Positions 55,193 to 62,622 of a stretch of 64,000 bases of DNA are shown in pieces (position 1 is the first letter of the stretch; each line of letters starts with the position of its first letter). A program made the position numbers and the translations under genes. Source of the DNA: Leucobacter sp. Ag1 (lineage in GTDB: Bacteria; Actinomycetota; Actinomycetes; Actinomycetales; Microbacteriaceae). The stretch lies in the NCBI RefSeq assembly GCF_000980875.1, contig NZ_LAYO01000097.1, forward strand, positions 1 through 64,000. Direction: 5' to 3'. Below the pieces are notes generated by a model. It ran no database searches and was not told the DNA's origin. It saw nothing but the letters and a program-made list of their open reading frames with translations.

Positions 55193-56319
55193 TGGCCCGG
55201 GGAACCACGCATGTTGTCGAGCTGCTCGACCTGACCACCGGCAAGCGCCTGACCGAAGTGCTCCAGCTCCAACTCTCCGCTGACACCGGATGGGCGCCGC
55301 GCTGGTCCGCGACGGCCACCGTGGTCGATACCCCGGTGCTCGGAGGCGCGACGCCGCCCCGGTTCGTCGGTCTGCGCTGGACCCGCCACGAGGGAGCAGC
55401 GGTCCCGCTCTCGGAGTGGACGGCCCTGCTCGGCGGTGCCGCGCTCTCGGCATGGACCGGGCTCGGCCTGCTCTCGCCCCGAGCGGTCACGTCCGCTGTC
55501 GGCGGCGACTCGACCGCGGGCACGCCCGAGGTCACAGAGCTGGAGCTGATGGTGCGCACCATCGACCGCGACCTGCTGGACGGCACCGCGACGCTCTCGC
55601 TCACGTCCTGCGAGATGGAGCTGCAAGACCTACTGAGCATCGTGCTCCCGTCTCGCACGGTGAACTACACGACCGTGGTCCCGCTCGTGGCCGACGTGCT
55701 CGCGCGAGCCGTCCCCGGCGCGGCCCTGGTCGAGACCCCCACCGACAAGGCGCTGCCGACCACGCCGACCATCATCGAGGCGGGCATGTCTGCCTGGGAC
55801 GTGATCGAGCCCGGCCTCGACGCCGCCGAGATGCTGCTCTACGCCGACACTCGCCGCGAGTATCACCTTGTGCGGCGCAGGCGTGGCACGATCCCGGCGC
55901 TCACCATCGGCACTGATCAGCTCACCGAGTACACCGACGCCGCGAACCTCGCAGACGGCTACCGCACGGCCACGATCATCAAGACGGTGGACACCAAGCT
56001 GGGCCGCACCCAGATCGACGGATCGGGCGGCACGCCGGGGAACACGAGCGACTACGACCGCGCCGACTTCCGCGAGTACCAGCGCACCCTCACCGGCGCG
56101 CCCGGCACCTACTACTCGTGGCTGGTGACGAGCCGGGATCGGCAGGGCGCGAAGCTCCGCGGCGCGAAGTTCACCACGCCCGCTCGGCCGAGGCTCCGCC
56201 CGGATGACCTCGTGCGCGTCACCAGCCCCGAACCGGTGCGCGGCACCGTCTCGTCCATCACTTGGAACTATCCAGACGGGCTGATGTCCGTCGAACTCGA
56301 ATCCGTCACTACCGCCTAG
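55192..56319 (+). CDS. Tail tip protein (Tal/Gp37-like)
   Basis: 375 residues, predicted beta-rich with repeated hydrophobic-polar strands. Segments such as LVRTIDRDLLDGTATLSLTSCEMELQDLL (partial view: IDRDLLDGTATLSLTSCE), VIEPGLDAAEMLLYADTRRE and FTTPARPRLRPDDLVRVTSP fit the tail-associated baseplate hub family found in actinophages (Siphovirus ReqiPepy6 Gp37-like). It would form the tip of the tail with the preceding protein. The assignment rests on position and fold impression. Confidence 0.65.
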   Translation: MARGTTHVVELLDLTTGKRLTEVLQLQLSADTGWAPRWSATATVVDTPVLGGATPPRFVGLRWTRHEGAAVPLSEWTALLGGAALSAWTGLGLLSPRAVTSAVGGDSTAGTPEVTELELMVRTIDRDLLDGTATLSLTSCEMELQDLLSIVLPSRTVNYTTVVPLVADVLARAVPGAALVETPTDKALPTTPTIIEAGMSAWDVIEPGLDAAEMLLYADTRREYHLVRRRRGTIPALTIGTDQLTEYTDAANLADGYRTATIIKTVDTKLGRTQIDGSGGTPGNTSDYDRADFREYQRTLTGAPGTYYSWLVTSRDRQGAKLRGAKFTTPARPRLRPDDLVRVTSPEPVRGTVSSITWNYPDGLMSVELESVTTA

Positions 56320-56331
56320 GAGGCACCCACA

Positions 56332-56778
56332 ATGAGCGCAGGCTACACCGACCCGATCACTGGAATCAGGCTCTACGGCGAGGACGACGTATCGGGCAAA
56401 GCGTCCGACATGCTCAACCTGGGCATGGAGAGCGTCCGCGCCGCACTCGCGGGAACCGGCTGGGTTGACCTCAGCACCTACCTGCCCACCGCCTACCGGG
56501 GGCAGTTGCTCGGACAGCGCCGGGCGGGAACCACGATGCTCCGGTTCCAGCTCCTGGCGTCGGCCTCGATCCCGAACACGACGCCGACCGACGTGGGCAC
56601 CGCTCTGCCTGCCGAGTGGCGTCCGTCAGCGGGCCCGAACGCACGAGGCGTGACCTACATGTCGGGCGGCTACACCGGGGGCGCGTACCTCAGCTCCGCG
56701 GGCGTGCTCGGCGTCGTCCAGGACACCGGAGCCGCGCGCACCGGCTGCTCCGGCTCGATCACCTACATGGCGGGCTGA
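56332..56778 (+). CDS. Minor tail protein, candidate receptor-binding
   Basis: 148 residues. No coiled coil; Gly/Thr/Ser-rich with a beta pattern (MLRFQLLASASIPNTTPTDVG, then YMSGGYTGGAYLSSAGVLGV). Only one such gene follows the tip protein, so this small protein is the best candidate for host recognition. A GGAGG site precedes the ATG. I do not recognise a family. Confidence 0.6.
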   Translation: MSAGYTDPITGIRLYGEDDVSGKASDMLNLGMESVRAALAGTGWVDLSTYLPTAYRGQLLGQRRAGTTMLRFQLLASASIPNTTPTDVGTALPAEWRPSAGPNARGVTYMSGGYTGGAYLSSAGVLGVVQDTGAARTGCSGSITYMAG

Positions 56779-56781
56779 CCC

Positions 56782-57555
56782 ATGGTTGACCTTGACCGGT
56801 GGGCGGCGTCGATCGACGGGCGGCTACTCGACCTCGACGCCGCGCCACGGCAGCAGCCCTACCAGTGCCACGACGTGTGGCTGTCCTACCTCTACGCGCT
56901 CGAGGGGCGACCCGGTGACGGGTACGCGCCCGGCACCGGCTTCACCGATCAGGTGTGGCGGCAGTTCCCCGTGACCGAGCACGTCGGCAGCCTGTTCACC
57001 CGACACGACGGCAAGACCATCCGTCGCGGGGACGTGGTGTTCTGGGCTGCCTACGACGGGTCCGGCCTGCCCCACGTCGCCGTCGCGCTCCGCGACGCCG
57101 GACAGTACTCGGTGTACTGCCTCACGCAGAACCCCGGCGCTGTCCACCGAGAGCACCTGACCCGGCGCGGCGTGCTCGGCGTGCTCCGCCCCATCACCAC
57201 CTCCAACCCGACGCCGACCCCGGCACCCATCACCAGAGACGAGGACGACATGTTCAAGCCGACCGTTCATTTCCGCACCGAAGGCAAGCCCGAGTGGACG
57301 CTCGCGCACCCCGGACTCGGCCACGAAGGCGCGATGGAGACCGAGGGCAAGGTGCTCGTGCGAGACGGCTACCTCGCAACCCAGGACGCCAGGATCGGTG
57401 CCGCGTGGTCGCGCATGTACGCTCGTGGGCTCGGCGGCGAGACCAGCCGCACCGACGCCGCCGGGTACATCGCGATCCAGCAGCAGGCGTCCCTGATCGC
57501 GCACCAGCTCACCCCGCTGATCGCCGAGATCGAGAGCGACCGGGTCGCCCCGTGA
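56782..57555 (+). CDS. Endolysin with CHAP domain
   Basis: 257 residues. The CHAP amidase/endopeptidase domain covers about 15-140: catalytic Cys in PYQCHDVWLSYLYAL, catalytic His in SGLPHVAVAL, then the Asn in CLTQNPGAVH. A Thr/Pro linker (TTSNPTPTPAPIT) joins a C-terminal region of about 100 residues without known wall-binding motif. A second ATG at residue 157 (57250) is preceded by GACGAGGACGAC and could give the C-terminal part alone. The enzyme cleaves peptidoglycan peptides for host lysis. Confidence 0.85.
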   Translation: MVDLDRWAASIDGRLLDLDAAPRQQPYQCHDVWLSYLYALEGRPGDGYAPGTGFTDQVWRQFPVTEHVGSLFTRHDGKTIRRGDVVFWAAYDGSGLPHVAVALRDAGQYSVYCLTQNPGAVHREHLTRRGVLGVLRPITTSNPTPTPAPITRDEDDMFKPTVHFRTEGKPEWTLAHPGLGHEGAMETEGKVLVRDGYLATQDARIGAAWSRMYARGLGGETSRTDAAGYIAIQQQASLIAHQLTPLIAEIESDRVAP

Positions 57556-57803
57556 CCGAGGACACCCTGATCGCGCTGCTCGCCGCGCTCGGCGTCGTCG
57601 GCGCGGCGAGCATCGGCGGCATCGGCGTTGTCTTTGGGTTCCTCTGGCGGCGCATCGGCCTGCTGGAGGCCCGCCTGGAGCGGTACACGCGCCGCGAGCG
57701 GGCGCTCTGGGCATGGGCGCGTCGATGCCAGGACCTCTACTACCGGCACCGCAAGGACGATGCCCCCGACCTGCCACCCATCCCGACCCTTGACGAGGAG
57801 TAG
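57552..57803 (+). CDS. Phage membrane protein, holin or lysis accessory
   Basis: 83 residues from GTG inside the lysin stop. One N-terminal transmembrane helix (LIALLAALGVVGAASIGGIGVVFGFLW) is followed by a basic cytoplasmic helix (RRIGLLEARLERYTRRERALWAWARR). The position after the lysin suggests a holin-type or accessory lysis protein. Confidence 0.65.
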   Translation: MTEDTLIALLAALGVVGAASIGGIGVVFGFLWRRIGLLEARLERYTRRERALWAWARRCQDLYYRHRKDDAPDLPPIPTLDEE

Positions 57804-57806
57804 ACC

Positions 57807-57989
57807 ATGAAGAACCTCACCCCCGACGCCGCCGCCCGGCTGGCGACCTACGCCGCCGCTGCACTCGGTGGCCTCGTGTGCATCATCATCGGAGCCACGC
57901 GCGGTGACCTGCCCCTCATCGGCGCAGGCGCGGGCCTGCTCGGCGTCGGCGGCCTGGCCGGTGCCAACGTGCCCCGCACTCCGGCCTGA
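57807..57989 (+). CDS. Putative holin
   Basis: 60 residues with two hydrophobic segments (TYAAAALGGLVCIIIGATRG and LIGAGAGLLGVGGLAGANV) separated by a short polar turn, a common form of small actinophage holin. Last gene of the rightward late operon, three bases after the previous gene. Confidence 0.7.
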   Translation: MKNLTPDAAARLATYAAAALGGLVCIIIGATRGDLPLIGAGAGLLGVGGLAGANVPRTPA

Positions 57990-58000
57990 CCCAACACGGC

Positions 58001-58037
58001 AGAGCGCCCCGCCCGAATCATTCGGGCGGGGCGCTCT
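58001..58037. terminator. Late-operon terminator, bidirectional
   Basis: An almost perfect inverted repeat of 18 bp (AGAGCGCCCCGCCCGAAT and complement) with the centre AATCATT as loop lies between the converging holin and lipoprotein genes. It should end the late transcript. Confidence 0.85.
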
Positions 58038-58044
58038 CGCGTGG

Positions 58045-58341
58045 CTACTGACCAGGGCAGAGGTACTGCTCGGCCGCTTCTGCCACCGTCGTGTGCCACT
58101 TGGCGGCGTCGATCGTGGTCATGTTCTCGGCGACCTTCCGGCCATGCTCGGCGACCCCTTCGCCCGCGGCCTTGGCTGTCTCGCATGCCTTGTGTCCGGC
58201 CTCGATCATCTTGTCCATGTCCATGTCGGCATACCCGCGTAGCTCCATCGCTGACTTGAATCGGGCCACGCTCGGCTCGGCTGGAGCGCAGCCGGTGAGC
58301 AGGAGTAGGCAAGCGAGCGCGACGGCGACGGCGGTTCTCAT
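58045..58341 (-). CDS. Prophage lipoprotein, DUF732-like
   Basis: 98 residues. Signal peptide with lipobox LLTGC, then a small all-helical domain with two Cys (IEAGHKACETAKAAGEG, and the end AAEQYLCPGQ). The pattern of GHxxC and a final YLCP is that of DUF732, found in secreted mycobacterial and actinophage proteins. Such lipoproteins in prophages often block superinfection or change the cell surface; here this is inference. It starts 19 bases after the integrase stop on the same strand, so it may be co-transcribed. Confidence 0.8.
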   Translation of the reverse strand: MRTAVAVALACLLLLTGCAPAEPSVARFKSAMELRGYADMDMDKMIEAGHKACETAKAAGEGVAEHGRKVAENMTTIDAAKWHTTVAEAAEQYLCPGQ

Positions 58342-58360
58342 GGCGTGATCCTATCCAGTG

Positions 58361-59206
58361 TCAGGCCGCGAGCCGTAGCGTGCCGATTGCGGAGACCTTC
58401 GCCGACCAGTGGATGTCGGTGTACCGCTGGGTAGTGCTCACGTCGGCATGCCGCATGAGTTCCTGCACCACGCGGAGGTCCGCCCCCTGCCCGAGCAGTT
58501 CGGTGCCGTACGAGTGGCGCAGATGGTGCGGCTTCGCGTGCCCGAGCCCGGCCCGCTTCATGGTGCCCTTGATCGCCGCATAGATCGCCTTGCGGCCCAC
58601 GCACCCCTCGACCGTGTACGCCGGGAACCAGAACCCCGTGCGCGGCATCGTGAGCGCCAGCGCGCGCAGCTCATCGTGGAGCGGCACAATCTCGACCACT
58701 CCGCCCTTGCCCTCGATGATGATCGTTCCCCGGTCGAGGTCGATATCCTCACCCCGGATCTTCGCGACCTCGTGGATACGCATTCCGGCGAGCACCGCCA
58801 GGAGGACGTACGCCCGCGTGCGCGCCCGGTTCGCGGTCGCGAGCAGCAGCCGCACCGCCTCGAACGACAGCGGGCGCGGCTTCGCTCTCGGGCGCTTCGG
58901 TCTCGGGGTCGCCGCGGTGGGGTCATCGGCCCGGACTCGGGCCTTCACCATCCAGGCGCAGAACGCCCGGATCGTCGCGTGATAGCTCGCCCTCGAAGCG
59001 TCGGACAGCTCGGGGCGACCGCAGTACATGATGACGTGGAACTCGGCAAGCGTGCGCGGCGTCGCCCCGGTCGTCTGGAACAGGTGCCGCATCGTCGCGT
59101 CCCGCTCGGTATAGGTCCGGTCGCTGAGTCCCTGGGCCACCTGCCAGCCCCGCCAAGTGCGGAGCAGGGCGTCAGTGTCATCCCAGAGTGTCGGCTGATC
59201 GGTCAA
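58361..59206 (-). CDS. int: Tyrosine-family integrase
   Basis: 281 residues from TTG with GGGAGG upstream; the TTG overlaps the previous stop. SAM-like N-terminal domain (RTWRGWQVAQGLSDRTYTERDATM). Catalytic residues: Arg in LLAVLAGMRIHEVAKIRG, Lys in IIIEGKGGVVEIVPL, H-x-x-R in PHHLRHSYGTELL, His in LMRHADVSTT and Tyr in QRYTDI. It lacks the arm-binding domain seen in lambda Int and so resembles the short XerC/D-like phage integrases. It should recombine the core in tRNA-Thr. In the phage form it is the last of four coupled genes beginning with the repressor. Confidence 0.93.
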   Translation of the reverse strand: MTDQPTLWDDTDALLRTWRGWQVAQGLSDRTYTERDATMRHLFQTTGATPRTLAEFHVIMYCGRPELSDASRASYHATIRAFCAWMVKARVRADDPTAATPRPKRPRAKPRPLSFEAVRLLLATANRARTRAYVLLAVLAGMRIHEVAKIRGEDIDLDRGTIIIEGKGGVVEIVPLHDELRALALTMPRTGFWFPAYTVEGCVGRKAIYAAIKGTMKRAGLGHAKPHHLRHSYGTELLGQGADLRVVQELMRHADVSTTQRYTDIHWSAKVSAIGTLRLAA

Positions 59207-59451
59207 GGTTTCGTCCTCCCATAACGTTTCTGGGCGGCCTGTTTGGTCACGCCCAGAGCCGCCCCGATGGTGGCCCAGGATTCGCCCCGTGCTCGCCACG
59301 AGGCAACAGCAGTATCAATAACCGAATCCACTTCGGCCCTCAAATCGGCAAGCTCGGCGAGTTCGACCTCATCGGCCTCCGCAACCCGCCTACCCGCAGC
59401 GCGCAGCATCCGCCGCAGCATCGCGATAAACGCCGTGGTCTCGACGCTCAT
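59203..59451 (-). CDS. Small phage helix-turn-helix protein
   Basis: 82 residues. A helical N-terminus rich in Ala/Glu (AEADEVELAELADLRAEVDSV) is followed by a helix-turn-helix-like segment, SWRARGESWATIGAALGVTKQAAQKRYG. It could be a recombination directionality factor or a DNA-binding helper. Start overlaps the preceding stop (ATGA) and stop overlaps the integrase TTG. Confidence 0.75.
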   Translation of the reverse strand: MSVETTAFIAMLRRMLRAAGRRVAEADEVELAELADLRAEVDSVIDTAVASWRARGESWATIGAALGVTKQAAQKRYGRTKP

Positions 59452-59690
59452 GCCCGCCCCGCCGGCCCCGTCGATTCGGCGTCAACCTCGCGTTGACGCG
59501 ACCAGCGGGCGTCCAGTTCGTCCTTCATCGCTGGCGTCAATCCCCGTTCGCACACGCGGCAATCGACCCTCCAGGCGTCCGGCAGGACTTCGACGGCTCC
59601 GCGACCGCACTGTGTGTATCCCGGTCGCCACCCGGCGCTCAGATGCGATGCCCGCCCGCTTGCCGTCCGTACCACCATCACCGCGCTCAT
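59448..59690 (-). CDS. Small phage protein with Cys pair, coupled to attP-form repressor
   Basis: 80 residues. Cys residues at YTQCGRG and DCRVCERG allow a zinc site. Trp/Arg-rich segments (HLSAGWRPGYTQ, LDARWSRQREVD) suggest nucleic acid or protein binding. Its ATG overlaps the TGA that ends the repressor in the reconstructed phage form but is 69 bases from attR in the prophage, where its natural upstream gene is missing. This makes expression of it, the helix-turn-helix protein and integrase dependent on phage or prophage state. Confidence 0.7.
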   Translation of the reverse strand: MSAVMVVRTASGRASHLSAGWRPGYTQCGRGAVEVLPDAWRVDCRVCERGLTPAMKDELDARWSRQREVDAESTGPAGRA

Positions 59691-59758
59691 CGGGCGACCT
59701 CTGTTCGGTACGCGGCGGTCCATGCCGGGGGCACGTAGTCGGGGCAAGCCTCGACCTT

Positions 59759-59798
59759 GTAAAGAACAGGTCGTCGGTTCAAATCCGACAGGCGGCTC
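59759..59798. repeat. attR core
   Basis: Identical over 40 bases to the tRNA-Thr copy. The sequence to its left is phage DNA (and does not complete a tRNA); to its right is the original host flank with the tRNA terminator. Confidence 0.95.
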
Positions 59799-59806
59799 CG
59801 GCACAA

Positions 59807-59850
59807 GCGGGTCGGATCGGAAGCAGGTTTCCGGTCCGGCCCGCTTTTTT
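59807..59850 (+). terminator. Displaced native terminator of tRNA-Thr
   Basis: Arms GCGGGTCGGATCGGAA and TTTCCGGTCCGGCCCGC pair with a few wobbles and are followed by six T; the outer bases GCACAA and TTGTGC pair as well. It stands directly behind attR, so before integration it ended the tRNA-Thr transcript. The prophage supplies a substitute hairpin at 44733-44758. Confidence 0.85.
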
Positions 59851-60068
59851 GTGCACACTTCGATCCGAACTGACCGGTAGCATGTTAGTGTGGTGTGCGA
59901 GGTAAGACGATCCTGCGCATCGACGCCAGCACGGCTCGCGGCCGTCCGCTCGCCGGCCGTCGGTCGAACTGCCGGACGGACCCCGGTCGAACCGTCGGGC
60001 GGGCCAACCGGCGATCCGCACGCCTCCCCAATTCGCCGCGCCCTGCCCGCCTCGAGAACGGATCCCGC

Positions 60069-60848
60069 ATGCCCCGTCCCGCGTCGCCGCCTGCTCCGGT
60101 GAAGACCCGCCTGAACCTGAGCGTCGACCTGCTCGGCGATCAGGTCTACTCGCTGCTCATGAACGACATCGTGCTCGAGCGCTATGCGCCCGGCGAGCGT
60201 CTCAATCTCGACGCCATCGCGCTGCAGCTCGGCGTCTCCCGCACTCCCGTGCGCGAAGCGATGCGTCGGCTCGCCGACTGGGACGACTCCGACATGCAGG
60301 AGCGGATCCGCGCCCTCGGCTTGCTCGTCGGCAGCATCATCGATCGCGCCCCGAAGGGCCGCCTCGCCTCCGCCGCGCGGCTCGCAGGCCTCGGCCCGGC
60401 CGATCGCGCCCGCCTGGACCACGGCGCCACCGACCCGCTGGGCTTCCGCCCGGAGCAAGAAGGGGAGCAGGAGCGAGAACAGGGTCAGGAGCGGGAGTCG
60501 GCGCTCGGCATCGTCGAATCCTCCGAAGCGAGTGCGCAAGCTGCGCATACGCACGATCCCGCCGCGGACTGCGCCCACCGGGATCCGTTCGCGGGGCTCG
60601 CGCGGTTCCTCGATGTCTGCGCGGAGCTCTTCCCCGTCGCGTACCCGAGAGGATCCGGCAGCTTCGCCCGTGGGCTCGTGGTGCCCCTCGGCGCGTACCT
60701 CACCAGGCCCGCGCTCGACCGCCGCGGTTTCGGATCCGCGATCCGCGGGGCCGGCCTCGACTGGTGCGCCGCCGAGCGAGAACTGCTGCGGGGGCGCAGC
60801 GCGGCGTTCCTCGGATACACGGAGCGCCTGCATCGCGCGCTCGACTGA
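60069..60848 (+). CDS. GntR-like protein with altered wing and unknown C-terminus
   Basis: 259 residues. The N-terminal 70 residues are a GntR helix-turn-helix: LLGDQVYSLLMNDIVLERYAPGERLNLDAIALQLGVSRTPVREAMRRLA. Directly after, where the beta wing should begin, the sequence turns to DWDDSDMQERIRALGLLVG and no wing hairpin is visible. The rest lacks FCD or UTRA features, holds a Glu/Gln/Arg run (EQEGEQEREQGQERES) and ends in a helical part (FLDVCAELFPVAYPRG, then AFLGYTERLHRALD). It may be a diverged or rearranged regulator. The ATG giving MPRPASPP was chosen as first plausible start. Confidence 0.7.
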   Translation: MPRPASPPAPVKTRLNLSVDLLGDQVYSLLMNDIVLERYAPGERLNLDAIALQLGVSRTPVREAMRRLADWDDSDMQERIRALGLLVGSIIDRAPKGRLASAARLAGLGPADRARLDHGATDPLGFRPEQEGEQEREQGQERESALGIVESSEASAQAAHTHDPAADCAHRDPFAGLARFLDVCAELFPVAYPRGSGSFARGLVVPLGAYLTRPALDRRGFGSAIRGAGLDWCAAERELLRGRSAAFLGYTERLHRALD

Positions 60849-61098
60849 GTCGCCTCCCGCACACCCGCACACCCCCGCACCGACCACGAGCCTCCGCAGC
60901 GCATCGGATGCGCCGCCCGGCAACGGGTGACTCGTGAGGGTGACACCGGCGAACCGGAGCAGGTCCGTTCGGATAGCTTCCAGATGACCGACACCGTCGG
61001 CAGGACCGAAACCACCAGCCAACACGACCAGCACCAACACAACCACCCAGCACTGCACCCCGTCCCCTCTGCCACCGAAGCCGGAGATTGGATCCACC

Positions 61099-62547
61099 GT
61101 GAACGCACCCCAGACCGCCGGCCTGCCCATCGCCGGTTCCCGCGCCCGCAAGGTCGTGGGTTTCCTCATCTTCTGCGAGCTCGCGAGCGGGTTCACGCAG
61201 GGCTTCTATCCGCCGCTGCTGAAGGACTTCGCCGCGCACCTGACGGTGAGCGACGCCGACATCACGTGGTTCCTCACGGTGCAGAGCCTCGCGGCAGCCG
61301 TGTGCGTACCGCTGCTGTCGAAGCTGGGCGACCTCTTCGGGCACCGCCGGCTGCTGCGGATCGCGGTGGTGTCGGTGCTGATCGGCACGCTCGTCACCGC
61401 GCTCGTGCCGAGCTACCCGGTGGTGCTGGTCGCCCGAGTGCTCGTCGGGCCGTTGGCGGTGTGGCTGCCGCTCGAGATCGCGCTCGTGCACAACCGCATC
61501 TCGGGCGAATCGGCGCGCCGGGCCATCGGCCTGCTCATCACGTTCCTCACGGGCGGTGCGATCCTCGGGACGTTCACGGCGGGCGGCATCTCGCTGTTCT
61601 CGCCGAACATCACGCTGACGATGCTCGCGCCGGTCGTGCTGGTGCTCATCTCGACGTTCGTGGTGTTCCGTCTCGTACCCGAGTCGCCGGCGCGCACCGC
61701 CACGAAGGTCGACTTCGTCGGTTTCGCGGGCATCGCGGTGTTCATGATCGCCGTGCTCGTCGGGCTGCGGGGTGCGGGGGATGCCGGCTTCTTCGCTCTG
61801 TCGGCGCTGATCCCGCTGCTGCTCGCGGTCGTCGTGTTCGTCGGCTGGGTGCTGTGGGAACTGCGCTCGCCCGCCCCCGCGGTCGATGTGCGACTGGTCG
61901 CGTCCCGCCGCGTCGGGCCCATCTATCTCGCAGCGCTCTGCTTCGGCATGGTGATGTTCGGCGCTCAGGCGCAGATCGCGACCTTCATGGGGTCGAGCCC
62001 GGAGCGCGAGGGATACGGCTTCGAGGCGACCGCCGGCACGATCTCGCTCGTGATCGGCACGATCACGATCCTCGCGACCGTCGGTGCGGCACTGTTCAGC
62101 GTGCTGGCGGCGCGCATCGGGATCCGCACGGTGCTGCTCGCGGGGGCGATCCTCTCGGCGGTCGGCAACTTCCTCGTGCTGCCGCTGCACGGATCCTTCG
62201 GCGGCTACCTGATCGCGTCGGTGGTGCAGGGGCTCGGCTACGGCCTGCTGCTGGGGGCGCTGCCCGCCCGGCTCGCGGAGCTGGCGCCGACGGACGCCAC
62301 AGGGATCGCCGCGGGCGTCTACAACTCGCTGCGCACGCTCGGTGGCGCGCTCGCGGGCGCGATCTTCGCGGCGATGCTGGGTGCGGCGCTCGTCGCCGGC
62401 ACGGAGTTCGCGGGGATCGAAGGCTATTACGGCATCTGGATCTTCTGCGGGGCGGCGTTCGTCGTCTGCTTCGTCGCCCTGCTCTTCGTGCCGCGAGAAA
62501 CTGCGGGGGAGCGCGCAGCCGCCGCGGATCCCGCTGCGGCACACTGA
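61099..62547 (+). CDS. MFS transporter, 14-TM DHA2-like
   Basis: 482 residues from GTG. About fourteen hydrophobic segments. LLSKLGDLFGHRRLLRIAV is the MFS loop 2-3 motif, and LVARVLVGPLAVWLPLEIALVHN with LLITFLTGGAILGTFTAGG are helices 4-5. The layout and the loop SPERE-GYGFEATAGTISLVIG fit drug:H+ antiporters of the DHA2 group. The ATG-less start is supported by the domain beginning directly after it. Next gene is an M20 amidohydrolase 75 bases on, so the transporter may handle the substrate or product of that enzyme (inference). Confidence 0.88.
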   Translation: MNAPQTAGLPIAGSRARKVVGFLIFCELASGFTQGFYPPLLKDFAAHLTVSDADITWFLTVQSLAAAVCVPLLSKLGDLFGHRRLLRIAVVSVLIGTLVTALVPSYPVVLVARVLVGPLAVWLPLEIALVHNRISGESARRAIGLLITFLTGGAILGTFTAGGISLFSPNITLTMLAPVVLVLISTFVVFRLVPESPARTATKVDFVGFAGIAVFMIAVLVGLRGAGDAGFFALSALIPLLLAVVVFVGWVLWELRSPAPAVDVRLVASRRVGPIYLAALCFGMVMFGAQAQIATFMGSSPEREGYGFEATAGTISLVIGTITILATVGAALFSVLAARIGIRTVLLAGAILSAVGNFLVLPLHGSFGGYLIASVVQGLGYGLLLGALPARLAELAPTDATGIAAGVYNSLRTLGGALAGAIFAAMLGAALVAGTEFAGIEGYYGIWIFCGAAFVVCFVALLFVPRETAGERAAAADPAAAH

Positions 62548-62622
62548 ACCCCATCGGGGCGGCCGGTTCTTCCGCGCACTCGCCCCGTTTCCTCCCACCC
62601 CCCCCTGTCGAAGGAGACCCCC

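Larger units (their letters stand above)
44687..59798. mobile_element. Complete small siphovirus-type prophage, 15.07 kb
   Basis: Bounded by a perfect 40-bp direct repeat, the left copy being the 3' part of tRNA-Thr. Plus-strand genes run in the order replication-like, small genes, HNH, large terminase, portal, protease-capsid, connectors, tail tube, tape measure, tail tip, lysin, holin candidates. Minus-strand genes are lipoprotein, integrase, two small proteins and, at the other end, the repressor. All structural classes needed for a tailed virion seem present with no visible disruption, so it may be functional. No small terminase, helicase, primase, scaffold or frameshifted tail chaperone was seen. 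Confidence 0.93.

Noticed and set aside
59614-59880. Plus-strand frame across attR
   Set aside because: Its peptide arises from the tRNA core and terminator; no ribosome site and it opposes the coupled minus-strand genes.
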